The notes beneath the pieces were generated by a model. The model did not search any database, was not told the origin of the DNA, and was given only the letters and a program-made list of their open reading frames with translations. Positions 53,711 through 64,000 of a DNA stretch of 64,000 nucleotides are shown one piece after another. The position numbers and the translations under genes were made by a program. Origin of the DNA: Proteles cristata cristata (lineage: Eukaryota; Chordata; Mammalia; Carnivora; Hyaenidae); contig JAESUZ010004534.1 of assembly GCA_017311185.1 (NCBI GenBank), positions 992,001-1,056,000 of the forward strand, given 5' to 3'. Position 1 is the first letter of the stretch, and each line of letters starts with the position of its first letter.

Positions 53711-55488
53711 TTTAAGGCATGGTGAAAGGTCCAGGGTCCAGTATGACCAGAGATAGGTTTGGCTGATGGAGAGAAGTGACAAGAAAGGAAGCCAAGAAGA
53801 AATTAGGGAGCCAGGTCCCATCCTGCACAGAGTTAAGCTTCGCAAAGTTTTTACACCTAAAAATTGAAGAGTAACATGTTTTATTTTAGAAAGATTAATG
53901 GTCTAATGTGAGGCTGAGGGTACACCAGAATTGGGGAAGAGGCAGGCTGGGAGCACAAGGGAAATGGAGCAGGTAGCAATTACCAGCTAAGTAGGGCTCC
54001 AATGCTACAGGTAAACTTAACAGTAGAACTAAGCCTGGTTCATTCACACAAACTTAGAATTTGAGACCCAAAAGAAATCAAAATCTCCATCTTCTTTTAC
54101 TTATGAGGAAATCAAAGACACAGGGATGCCTATACTGCACTAGGAAAATAAGAATCCCAGCCCAAACAGGTGTGCAAGATTCAGGTATCTCTACAGTGTG
54201 GGATGGAAATCTCTACAATGTCAGACTAAACCATCACTTAGATGGTGAGTCCTTTAAGGACAAGGACCATTTCTGGCACTTTCTCTTTAATCCCAACAGC
54301 ATGCAAGTCAGTGCTGCGGAAGTAGAAACAAAAAATCAATCTTCACCAAAATTCTTAAGTGTTTTCATACTATGAGACAGAAGAGAAGATTTCTCAATCT
54401 TCAACTGTCTAGCAGAAATTTTAGCTAGGGAGAGTTAGAGGTGTGGCTGTCAAGAAATAAGGGAAAGGCATGTGACAGAGTGAGGACAAGCAGTCGAATG
54501 ATATGCTAACTTCGGCACTGCTGAGATTTAAGAGAAGGGAGGAAAACACTCAATGGAAGCATTGCCATTACTACCAGCCCAGGACTGATCCCCGCAGGGG
54601 CTAAATCCTCCTTCCTCAGAAGCTCGAGGCACAGAATCCAGTCCATACTTACCAGGACAGAAGCAGCACAATGAATCACTGTAAGGCAACAGTATCAACC
54701 ATAAGAGCTGTTCAAAATGAGAAATTTTCTGATGGAAAAGTGTGGCCTTCATATTCTGGGAAGATGGCAGTGGTGGCATAGTTTCTGAGGCTTCCCCACA
54801 AACACAGAGGAGGCCCAGTAGCAACAAATGTCTCTAGCACCCCAAGTGTTGTCTACAAATACCGTTTCCCACTCCAAGAAATCTTGGCAGAATGGCTTAT
54901 CCCTAGTTTGAGGCAGAAGTGAGTCTGCTACATCTTGTCACTTCAGAAAGCAAGGGAGCTACGAAAGATGGGGGTCACATGAAAGGGACTCAGGGGCCCA
55001 CCTGAAGAAATTCCGGGGTCAAAGCTGGTAAAGTCTGACCATCACTAAGGGTTATAACTGCCATGGATTAAAGTCAAGTATGTTTAAACCCATGAGTTCA
55101 AAACAAATACTGGAAACAGAAACAAAACAACAGCCTAAATGAGTCACTTTTGGAGGATGATAGGGGACCAAGTCTTTGGGAAGTGGGAAGTAAGAGGAAA
55201 GGATCCACCATCTGTGTTGTCTTTTCCATGAAATCTGTGCTGCTGGGTTACCCAGGAAGCAGGGGACGTACGGTTTCTCTTTACAGAATCAATCCTATTT
55301 AATATATGAGAAGAAATGACAACATTGGAATGCTGTCGTTTTGTAAACCTTAACGATTTCTTGATCGAAGTTTGAGCATCAACAGAGAGGTAAGCAGACG
55401 ACGCTGTGTGTCTTCCAGAGGCACCCACACCGTTTATGACTCAGTCTTGCCAAAGACAACGGCACCTGAATCGGATTGCTCCTCTAGA
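53711..55488. other. Repeat-poor 1.8-kb stretch
   Basis: Possible MIR or L2 scraps at 54057-54122 (TTTACTTATGAGGAAATCAA) and 54245-54310 (AAGGACAAGGACCATTTCTG), both weak. Minus-strand open frames of 85-99 codons are unrecognised. No gene supported. Confidence 0.45.
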
Positions 55489-55505
55489 TCTAAATGTCAA
55501 TTTCT

Positions 55506-55731
55506 TTTTTTTTTTTTTTTTTTAATATTTTTATTTTATTTCTAGGATAGAGAGAGAGAGCGTGAACAGGGGAGGGTCAGAGAGAGAGGGAGACAGAGAT
55601 TCTGAAACAGGCTCCAGGCTCTGAGCTGGCAGTCAGCACAGAGCCCGACGCGGGGCTCGAACCCACGAACCGCGAGATCATGACCTAAGCGAAAGTCGGA
55701 CGCTTAACCGACTAAGCCACCCAGGCGCCCC
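55506..55731 (-). mobile_element. Felid SINE, young subgroup B
   Basis: Antisense with long T run, TTTATTTCTAGGATAGAGAG, GCTCGAACCCACGAACCGCG and CTAAGCGAAAGTCGGACGC. Perfect 17-bp target duplication TCTAAATGTCAATTTCT at 55489-55505 and 55732-55748. Head and B box match consensus. Confidence 0.97.
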
Positions 55732-55904
55732 TCTAAATGTCAATTTCTAGAAAACAAACGAGAGAAGACATGCTAACCCACACCACTGGAATGTAATCAG
55801 CTAAATTCTGACCATGGAAAATTGTACGGGACAAAGGATCCTGTTCCTTCAACAAATAAAATGCAAAGAATAAAAAAAATTCTACAGACATTTCCCTCAA
55901 GCCA

Positions 55905-56300
55905 CCGTCCGATTTCTCCTTTAAAGCCAGACTCCTTAAAAAGTTGTCTCTCTTTCTGGTCTCTGCTTTGTCACTTTCCATTCCCCTTTGAACCCATTCC
56001 CATGTGTTTCCACCATCATCTGTAATCATTCTCATCAAGGTCACCTATGACTTCCATGCTGCCTTACCTATCAGTCGGTTTTGTCTTCATCTTACCCAGC
56101 AACCTACAAACAGTCGAAGGTTCTCTTTTGAAACACAATTCTTTCACTGGCTTCCAGGATATTCATGCCCCCGGCTTTTTTCCTACTTCCCTGGCAACTC
56201 TTTTTTAGCCTTCTTTGCTAGCTTTGCCTCTTCAGATTTCTACCTGCAGGAGTGCCCGGTCCTCAGCTCTCTTCTTTCCATCTAGGCTCTCCCCCTATGA
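55905..56300 (+). mobile_element. L2 reverse-transcriptase fragment
   Basis: CTTAAAAAGTTGTCTCTCTT, CATCAAGGTCACCTATGACT, TCACTGGCTTCCAGGATATT, ACTTCCCTGGCAACTCTTTT and GGAGTGCCCGGTCCTCAGCT track the L2 ORF2. The open frame 56004-56285 is its decayed coding remnant, now broken. Confidence 0.8.
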
Positions 56301-56339
56301 AATCTCATCTCGTCCCCCCAATCCTGATGCCAATCTTAA

Positions 56340-58140
56340 AATTAAAGTTTCACTGAAGTATAACTTATGTACAAAAGATTGAAAATGGATTAAAAGTACA
56401 ACATTAAAATGAATTACAAGTACAAAACTTATGTACAAAAGTACAAATGGATTAAATGTCCATTTAAAGGACAGAATTCAGTGACTTTTGACAATTTTAA
56501 GAAATTACCGCCAGAATCAACATGGAGGACATTTTCACCACCTCCAAAATGTTCTTACTGCCCATTTACACTCCAATCCTGGTCCTTAACCCCAGGCAAC
56601 CACTGATCTGCTGTCTAATATACAAGATCATTTTATTCATCAAAGGGACATATAGCAATTTGAGTACCATTTAAGAGAATTTCACATTAAAATTCCTTAG
56701 CGCTTTTGCCAAAAATTAATTGATCATCTATTTCTGAATCTACTATACTTTCTTCTGTTCTACATATCTAACTACCAATGCCAAAGTGACTTGACACTGC
56801 TGTTCCATAATTAGTCTTGAAGTCAGGTTGTATAATTCTCCCAACTTTGTGTTTCTTTTTAAAACTTGTTTTGGCTCCTATGATTTTTCAATGAACAGGA
56901 TTTTGCGTGTGTGTGGTAAAAAAATGATAAATTTTACTATTTTAACCATTTGAAAGTATAGAGTTCAGCAGTGTTAAGTACATTTACACTGTTATGAAAC
57001 AGATCTTCAGAATTTTCTCATCTTGCAAATCTGAAATTCTGTATCCACTAAACAACTCTCCCTTCCCCTCCCCAAGTCCCTGGTAACCACCATTCTTTCT
57101 GTTTTGGTGAATTCACAGCTTTAGGTGCCCCATATAAGTGGACTCATACAGTATTTCTCCTTTTTTGTCTGGTTTATTTCACTTAATGTTCTCAAGGTTT
57201 AATCATGTTGCAGCATGTGATGGGATTTCTTTCCTTCTTACAGCTGAAAATTACTCCACTGTATTTATATTCCACATTCTGTTTATCCACACATCTGTCA
57301 ATGGACATTTTGGTTGCTTCTACCTCCTGGCTATTCTACATAATACTGCAATGAACTGGGGTATGCAAATACCCTTTTAAGACCCTGCTTTCAATTCTTT
57401 CGATATATATCTAGAAGTGAGATTGCCAGACCATATGGTAGTACTGTTTTTAATATTTTGAGGCACCTTCATACGGTTCCCAAGGTGTTCTTGAAAACAG
57501 TTATATAGTTCTACCAACAGTGCACAAATATCTCAATTCTTTCGTGTTCTCACCAACACCTGCTATTTTCTGGGTGTTTTTTGGTTTGTTTTAGTTTTTG
57601 TTTTTGTTTTGGTAGTAGCCATCCTAATGAGTATGAAATGATATCTCACTGTCATTGTGATTTACACTTCTAAGACGGTTAGTGATATTGAGCACATTTC
57701 CATACACTTATTGCCTATTTGTATATCACCATGGGAGAAATGTCTATTTAAGCCCTTAGTCCATTTTAAAATCAGGGTTTTTTTTAAAGTTGTGAGAGTT
57801 CTTTATATATTCTGGATACTAACCCTTTATCAGTACATGATTTGCCAATATTTTCTCCCATCCTATAGGATGCCTTTTCATTCTGTTGTTTGTGTCCTTT
57901 GATGTACAACATTTTTTAAGTTTGATGTAGTACCATCTATCTTTGTCTTTTTTGCCCATGCCTTTTGTATTATATCCAAGAAATCATTCTCAAGTCCAGT
58001 GTCATGAAGATTTTGGCCTCCATTTTCTTCTAGGAGTTTCAAAGTTTTAAGTCTTACATTTAAGTCTTTAATCCATTTAAGCTAATTTTTGTTTATGGTA
58101 TAGGATACAGATCCAATTTCATTCTTTCATATGTGGCAGA
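56340..58140 (-). mobile_element. Old L1, 1.8 kb, 3-prime UTR and ORF2 end
   Basis: Antisense L1M. Landmarks from left are TGAAGTATAACTTATGTACA, AGGCAACCACTGATCTGCTG, GTCTGGTTTATTTCACTTAA, ATCCACACATCTGTCAATGG, GCAATGAACTGGGGTATGCA, TCTGGATACTAACCCTTTAT, TGATTTGCCAATATTTTCTC and CAAGAAATCATTCTCAAGTC. The largest single LINE piece here, interrupted by stops in all frames. Confidence 0.92.
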
Positions 58141-58509
58141 TCCCTGCTTTGAGAGAAAATCTACAGGCTTATGACTACGGAATTTATGTTCTCAACCCCA
58201 TTTGTCATCTCAGTTCAAGACTCATATAGTCCATTGTTAACTGGACATCAACACTTAGATACGTAATGTACATGTTAAACCTACCAAGCCCAAAAAGAAT
58301 TACTGATCTGCCTCTCTAAGCTTGCTCTTCCCCTAACCCCCTCACCTAAGTAAGTAAGGCCATTGTTCACTCGGTTGTTTACCCTTCATTCATTAACTTC
58401 CTTCATGCTAAAGCATCTGATCATGTCAATCCTTGCTGCTTTCCCACCCAATTAGATGTGAAATCATTTCACTTCTCGTCATCTCCACTGCTACCATCTT
58501 AGTCTAAGC

Positions 58510-59855
58510 CAAGGACTGGCAAATTCTTCCCATAAAGAGCCACAGAGTAAACCTTTTAGGCTTTGTGAGGCAAAACTGAAGGTATTATGTAGCCAGTTAG
58601 AGAACAAGAGAGAAAACAGACTTTCACAACTTTTTTGGGGGGACGACATTCCAAATACAATAAGCACTAGTTTTTGGTTAATACTAATACTAATAAGGGA
58701 AATGGAATCCTCTTACTTAAGGATAAAATTCTGTTTAATTGGGGCTCAGCGTTAGTGTTCTCTATCACTGTTTATGCTGATCTGTAATGAGATTTTCCTT
58801 ATTTCATCTTTGACAATACCTTTTCCCACAGACAGGTACTGCCAAATACTAACAATAGTCCATAGGTAAAGGATATTACTTGAGCACAGTTACTGCTTGG
58901 AAGGCATTTATAGAATTTTGTTAAATTCCTCTCTTGATATTCGCCGTTAGCCTAACATTGCATTGCAGTTTGATCACTTCCACTTTTAAGCTAGGTGGAA
59001 GACTCTCAATTGTACAGTGAAATGGGTTTTGAGATATGGAAATTTCCTTTGCTCTTGCATGGAGGTTTGAAAAATGCTGCTACAGCTACTTCACTTCTTA
59101 CTTTAATCTTCTGACAGCTTGGGAAGTGTAAAAAGCAGCTGGACAAGGGCTCCTGGGTAGCTCAGTCAGTTAAGGGTCTGACTTCCATTCAGGTCACGAT
59201 CTCATAGTTCACAAGTTTGAGTCCCACATTGGGCTCTATGCTGACAGATCAGAGCCTGCTTCAGATTCTAGGTCTCCCTCTCACTCTGCCCCTCCCCTGC
59301 TCATGTGCTGTCTGTCTCTCAAAAATAAACTTTTTTTTTTTAAAGCAGCTGGACATTATTTGTGATTCAAACATTAGTTGTTGTCAAAATTATATTACCA
59401 CAGTATAAATTCTGTGCATAAGTGCTATTTTGTCTTACAACTTTAGGTTGAATTCATTAATAAACATCAAATCTATAGCATGAACTAATTTTCAAACCTA
59501 TTTGATGTTTGATAGCAGTGGCTGAGATTGGTTCTTCTTGTTCAGGAAAATGTAAATCTTGGATCTGAGCTCAAAAAAAGCACAATAAATTTTACCACTG
59601 CTAAGCCAAATGAACTGCTGTGAGATAGTTGGAAATGGGGACATTACGGTTCTACTTAACAGAAGTTCTACAAGCAGTCATAGCAAATAAAAACAGTAAA
59701 ACTGTATTTACAGATGCTGAAATTTAAATCTCGTATACTTTCCATGTGTCATGAGGCATTATTCTTCTAATTTTTTCCAACCATTTAAAAATTAAATAAC
59801 CCCGCAACTTGTGAGCCACACCAAGGCAGGCAGTGGGCTGGACTTGGCTGACTTG
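58510..59855 (+). mobile_element. Charlie-like hAT transposon with both ends
   Basis: Starts CAAGGACTGGCAAATTCTTC, CATAAAGAGCCACAGAGTAA, TTTTAGGCTTTGTGAGGC and ends GTGAGCCACACCAAGGCAGG, GCTGGACTTGGCTGACTTG, diverged inverted ends. 8-bp target duplication GTCTAAGC (58502-58509) and GTCTAAGT (59856-59863), the hAT length. The 1.1-kb interior has transposon-derived text but no intact transposase frame. Confidence 0.82.
59146..59341 (+). mobile_element. Felid SINE inside the hAT element
   Basis: Head AGGGCTCCTGGGTAGCTCAG, tail CTCTCAAAAATAAAC plus T run. 14-bp target duplication AAAGCAGCTGGACA at 59132-59145 and 59342-59355. Confidence 0.96.
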
Positions 59856-60294
59856 GTCTAAGTTGTCAGCACCTCTCACTGGGATGATTACAATGATCAG
59901 AAAAATGGTCGCCCTACCTCCACCACGGGTCCCCTATGGTCCATCCTCCCCGCAGCAGTGATTTTAAATCATATCTTATCATTCCTCTACTCAAAACATT
60001 TCCAAAGCTTCGCATTAGGAACTGAAGAAAACCGAAACTCTTTGGCCTATGAAGGGGCTACATAATCCAGTCCCCGCCTCCTTCGTGCCATCTCCTAAGC
60101 CACACTCAAGCTGCTGGCCTCCCCTCAGGCCTCTGCAAAAACCAAGTTTGTTCCTGTCCTGGGGCCTTTGTACCTGCCCTGCCATTTCTGCTACTTGGGA
60201 CTTCCACCCTTTACATTTGTGCAGGGCTCCCTCCCGCGCCTCCGTTCTCCTCATAGGTCTCCACTCAATGTTAGCTATTCAGAAACAACTTTCT

Positions 60295-60504
60295 TGCTTA
60301 TTTTTAAAAAAAGTTTTTAATGTTTATTTATTTTTGAAAAAGAGACAAAACGTGACCAGGAATGGGGCAGAGAGAAGAAGACACAGAATCCAGGCTCTGA
60401 GCTGTCAGCACAAAGCCCGACGTGGGGCTCAAACTCACAAGCTGTGAGATCATGACCTGAAGCCGAAGTCGGACGCTTAACTGACTGAGCCACCCAGGTG
60501 CCCC
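60295..60504 (-). mobile_element. Felid SINE
   Basis: Antisense, AATGTTTATTTATTTTTG tail, GAGCCACCCAGGTGCCCC head. Target duplication CAGAAACAACTTTCT (60280-60294) and CAGAAATGACTTTCT (60505-60519). Confidence 0.95.
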
Positions 60505-60519
60505 CAGAAATGACTTTCT

Positions 60520-60845
60520 AAGCACCCTAGCTAAAGCTACCTCCTCTATGCACTTTCTATAAATGATCCTGTTTTAGAGCCTTTATTGACCTTCTTAGTA
60601 TACAAATTACCTTATTTATGTGTTTCCATGTTTGGTATCTACATCGCCTGTGGTAAATGCTGCACATGTTTTAAGGGGGAGGATGAGAGGAGGAAGAGAA
60701 AGAGAAAAGGAAGTGGCCAAACCTGACACACCTCGGCAGTAAGGACTGATAAGATGAAAAATAGGGAAATAAAATTTCATCCACACTGAGACTGACCTCT
60801 ATACTAACAAAACAGGAATATACGATTTTCCCACAGTTTACAATT
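60520..60845. other. Unassigned stretch
   Basis: The first part may be the tail end of the L2 copy. 60675-60715 is purine-rich (AGGGGGAGGATGAGAGGAGG). Nothing else recognised. Confidence 0.4.
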
Positions 60846-60862
60846 AAGACAACTAGGTTTTA

Positions 60863-61091
60863 GGGGCGCCTGGGTGGCTTAGTCAGTTAAGCATCCGACT
60901 TTCGCTCAGGTCATGATCTCGCGGTTTGTGGGTTGGAGCCCCATGTCGGGCTCTGTGCTGACTGCCAGCTCAGAGCCTGGAGCCTGTTTTGGAGTCTGTG
61001 ACTCCCTCTCTCTCTGACCCTCCCCTGCTCACGCTGTCTCTCTCTCTCTCTCCTAGAAATAAATAAAACATTAAAAAAAAAAAAAAAAAAA
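60863..61091 (+). mobile_element. Felid SINE, young subgroup B, long poly-A
   Basis: GGGGCGCCTGGGTGGCTTAG, CTTTCGCTCAGGTCATGATC, GAGTCTGTGACTCCCTC, TCCTAGAAATAAATAAAAC, then an A run of about 20. 17-bp target duplication AAGACAACTAGGTTTTA (60846-60862) and AAGACAATTAGGTTTTA (61092-61108). The long pure A tail is another sign of youth. Confidence 0.97.
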
Positions 61092-61108
61092 AAGACAATT
61101 AGGTTTTA

Positions 61109-63850
61109 GAGTCCACAAAGAACAAACTATCAGAGCTTACAAAGAGTCTGAGGTATGCCAAAACAAACAGGAACTCACAATTTGATAAGCTAATAACAAA
61201 AAGTAGAATAAAATAAAAGTTAAGACTTTTATTTTCATGAAATATATTTCATCCCTATTGAAATACTTTCTCCGAGCGTTTTTTTTTTTAAACCCCTTTT
61301 CCTTTTGAAGTGGCACTTCATAGCTAGATCAAAATTTCCTTCTGTGCTTATACTGATACTCTGCTCCAACATTTACAAAACACACACCATTTTGTTTCTT
61401 TAGAGAAAAGAATATTTAAGAAGACTCTGATTATCAAAACAACTTCAACATTTGTGAGAATTAAATTCATACAAAATTAGCAAGACTGTTCCCTCAAAAA
61501 AACCAAAACATTCATAGAACAATTAATCAAATGTTCCAAAAATATCTTCCTGGGATAATAAAATCAGAGGCAATTTCACCTTTAAAAGTAATCTCACTGA
61601 ACAGTAAGAGGAAGAAACAGTTAATAGTTTTCTTTTTCCCCTCACTGATTTCCAACATGATAATATGTTGTAAAGGCCATTACTAGGGGGTTTGTCTTAT
61701 CGGTCTCCAGTGCAACTGCCTGTATTATTTTCCACATTTACTACAATCAGTGTTTATACTATTCAAAATTCTCTTCTTCTGGCAGCTACTAAAATACAAT
61801 TTTCTAGTAAACAGTTTAGTAGAGAAGAAAAAGAATACGTGAAAAGATTCAGAACAACATTTTCCCATTATAGTAAATATTTAAAAGCAACTACAAATCA
61901 TAAAACAAATGCCACTAAAGACAAAAAATTAAAAAAGAAAGAAAGAAACGCTAAGCTTCTGGGACTACATTTCAAAAGCAGGTAGATGTGTCAAAATTAA
62001 TATTTTAAATTATAGTTGTAAATACATCCCAGCTGTTAAATGGTGATTAAATTTTTCAAGGCATAGTGAAAGGAGTTATTTCTGTTCTCTTGGCGGGCTT
62101 GTTTCTAAGATGTGCAACTGTAATTGATGTTTTCAGGAATGTGAAAAGGAGATGGTTAATAATTACTCTCTTATTTCCTACTCCTTTGAGGGAAAAAACA
62201 CCAACCTCCACTTATTCTAAGTTATATATTTATATATTCCATACATCCTAAATAGATGGTTCCCACATTACATTTGATAACTCTAGAGTAATCACATGTG
62301 TATAGTACAAAATAACAGCTAATTACTTCTAAGGGGATGGGGAGAAACATCTAAAGCCCATGGAAAACATTTATTTTGGGACTAAAAACAGAAGATGATC
62401 ACTTCCAAATCCCGTTTTTTGGTCCTGGCAAAGTATAAGCAAACAAGGAAGCCACTTCATTTAATTTACTAATTAAAATATTATTAGAATATTTACTTTA
62501 GCATCTATACACATTTGTTAGGATTGTAACCCAAGTTTGTTCCCAGAGGTCGTCACAGTTACTTTCATCTAAAAAAACTAAAAAGAAGGAAACAGCTAGT
62601 TTTTAACTTCCGTTACTCAAAGAGGTATGAGGATCAATTCGTTTTATTTGTAAAAAGAAAATTAAGTTTAAAATTTTAAATTCCATTCTAACTCTGTACA
62701 AACATATCACAGATATTATTCAATCTGCAAACACAATTAGAGCTCTTCCATCATGTCCATGTGCTTCTATAATATTCTATATTACACAGGCCCATTGAGC
62801 ACCTTAAGTTATCATGTTATGTAATCTATTTAACATTGCAATCAATTCACAAATAATCCACTTAATTTGGTATTCTGTAGTAAATAACATGACATTCGTG
62901 TGACACTATTCCAAATGTGTCTGCTTTCACATAGAAAATTAGTTCCACTTAGTTGAGTATCAATAACCTATTCAACGTAGAATGTGGTAGTGCTGCAGTC
63001 AGCTTTGTCCTGATATTTATAATAAATTTAGCTTCTCTTCAAAATATTTAAGCAAGGATATGAGAAATAAAAAGAAAAAAAATGCCTTCAGAGATACATC
63101 ATGACTAGCTTCACATCACACAAATGCAGAGATTGTTAGGCCTTAGCAGGATCTCAAGATATTTTCAAAAGTATTTAGTTCCTCTTCAGGCCTCAAGACA
63201 ACCTGCTGTGAGCAGGTGGATAGAAGAAATCACGCCACACAAAGAAACAGGCCAACACCAGTTAGTCGGCAGCTCTGCTTGCAAATGTTCAAGCAACGTG
63301 ACTCCGCAAAATGAAATCTTGTATGTAAAATGCTAACAAGAAATAACACATTAAATCCCAGCAGACAAATTACACTGTAAGAAATGGAAGACTATTGAGT
63401 TGTTCAAGGTAAAATTGAAGAGAGCCTCTTTTGAGGTTAAAAAGAATGCTTTATAGGAATAGAGTATATACTCAGAAATTAAAAAAAAAAGTTCTATTTG
63501 AGCAGCACGTTCCACACTATGAAGGTGCTACGGTGTATGGAGAAAATACAGTGAGCTCAACACATGCAGAACACAGCATATCTTTTGTTTCAACACTTCA
63601 TCGCAGGCTGCGGGCAGGAAATCATTCCGCTCATTAACAACAGTCCAAATTTTTGTTAAACTTCTAAGTTAAAATGTGAAAAGCTGGTAAACTAGAAGAG
63701 AAATTCATCTTCTGTTTTAAAAATGAAGTTAGTTCATCTCCTCTTAATTTTAATAAAAACCAAAACTGTGGTGGATGCACAGGGGAGCGCGTAAAAACCA
63801 GTATGTTTTTTCTCCTATGAGCCCCGCTTTTTTATTAAAGATTTTGTCTG
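61109..63850. other. Repeat-free AT-rich 2.7 kb at window end
   Basis: No SINE, LINE, LTR or DNA-transposon text recognised. All frames carry frequent stops, and the longest frame (61692-61985) is 97 codons of AT-rich composition. Contains TGTAAATA (62018-62025) and several AATAAA words, compatible with an untranslated exon, intron or conserved non-coding DNA. Not decidable from sequence alone. Confidence 0.4.
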
Positions 63851-63854
63851 TGAG

Positions 63855-64000
63855 CCGTCTAACCCATAACCACTAGCCACATGTGGCTACTGAGGCCTTG
63901 GAATGTGACCAGTGCAAGTCAGAAACTACATTTTCCATTTTAATTAATATTAAGCAATTTAAATACAGAAGCTGTGGAAACTAAACACAATACTCTGATA
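63855..64000. mobile_element. Partial ancient DNA-transposon-like repeat
   Basis: CCATAACCACTAGCCACATG, TGGCTACTGAGGCCTTGGAA and TTTTAATTAATATTAAGCAA match a common mammalian repeat with a CCACATGTGG centre, probably hAT-derived. It runs off the end of the window. Confidence 0.55.

Larger units (their letters stand above)
58300..60290 (+). mobile_element. L2 LINE split by an hAT transposon
   Basis: Left part to 58509: CATCTGATCATGTCAATCCT, CATCTCCACTGCTACCATCT. Right part from 59856: CTCTCACTGGGATGATTACA, TATCATTCCTCTACTCAAAA, GGGGCTACATAATCCAGTCC, TCTGCAAAAACCAAGTTTG and TTTGTACCTGCCCTGCC. The two parts join in L2 order across the hAT element. The early text near 58400 overlaps the L2 consensus only loosely. 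Confidence 0.75.

Noticed and set aside
55905..56300. Reverse-transcriptase-like coding remnant
   Set aside because: It belongs to a decayed L2 LINE with broken frames and is annotated as a mobile element, not a gene.

Overview
This window reads as nuclear DNA of a cat-family carnivore. It carries 47 copies or fragments of a tRNA-Lys-derived SINE. Most have the felid-type body: a head near CGCCTGGGTGGCTCAGTCGG, a middle near GCTCAGAGCCTGGAGCCTG, a CT-rich stretch and an AAATAAATAAA tail. That body differs from the dog and weasel versions. Base composition, microsatellites and ancient mammalian repeats (MIR, L2, MER5, MER20, MaLR, Tigger, hAT) all fit a eukaryotic intergenic or intronic interval. 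I found no convincing protein-coding gene, functional tRNA or rRNA, CRISPR array or bacterial-type operon. The longest open frames are low-complexity, made of SINE, or start at non-ATG codons, and none shows a domain I recognise.

Layout. 0-7.5 kb: an old LTR on the minus strand split by a SINE, a MER5A, a MaLR LTR split by a SINE, and several more SINEs. 7.5-14 kb: a mostly repeat-poor stretch with two SINEs and an L1 tail. 14-21 kb: SINEs, old L1 pieces and part of an hAT element. 21.6-25.2 kb: a 3.6-kb repeat-poor stretch with a DR1-like nuclear receptor site. 25-37 kb: MIR, Tigger, L1, a probable solo ERV LTR, two MER20, a second MER5A and a 1.1-kb L2. 37.3-39.3 kb: 2 kb with no mobile element, a good place to look for a conserved enhancer or a small exon. 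39.3-53.7 kb: the most repeat-dense part, with a tandem SINE pair, two MaLR LTRs and a Tigger1 holding four SINEs. It also has several L1 3-prime ends, three CA microsatellites and a purine tract. 53.7-61.1 kb: L2, a 1.8-kb antisense L1, and an L2 split by a full hAT element that is itself split by a SINE. 61.1-63.85 kb: 2.7 kb of AT-rich DNA without recognised repeats.

The main story is layered insertion history. Target-site duplications (TSDs) can be read directly around most SINEs. Ancient repeats (L2, Tigger, hAT, MaLR) have been cut by later carnivore L1 and SINE insertions. Eight SINEs form one subgroup with shared diagnostic bases, several of them with long, perfect TSDs, and may be variable between felids. 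I see no new protein system. The best leads are the inverted SINE cluster near 46.5-47.2 kb, the datable nested insertions, the repeat-free islands and a few homeodomain- or receptor-like motif clusters. Family names for old repeats come from remembered consensus sequences, and boundaries of old repeats are approximate.
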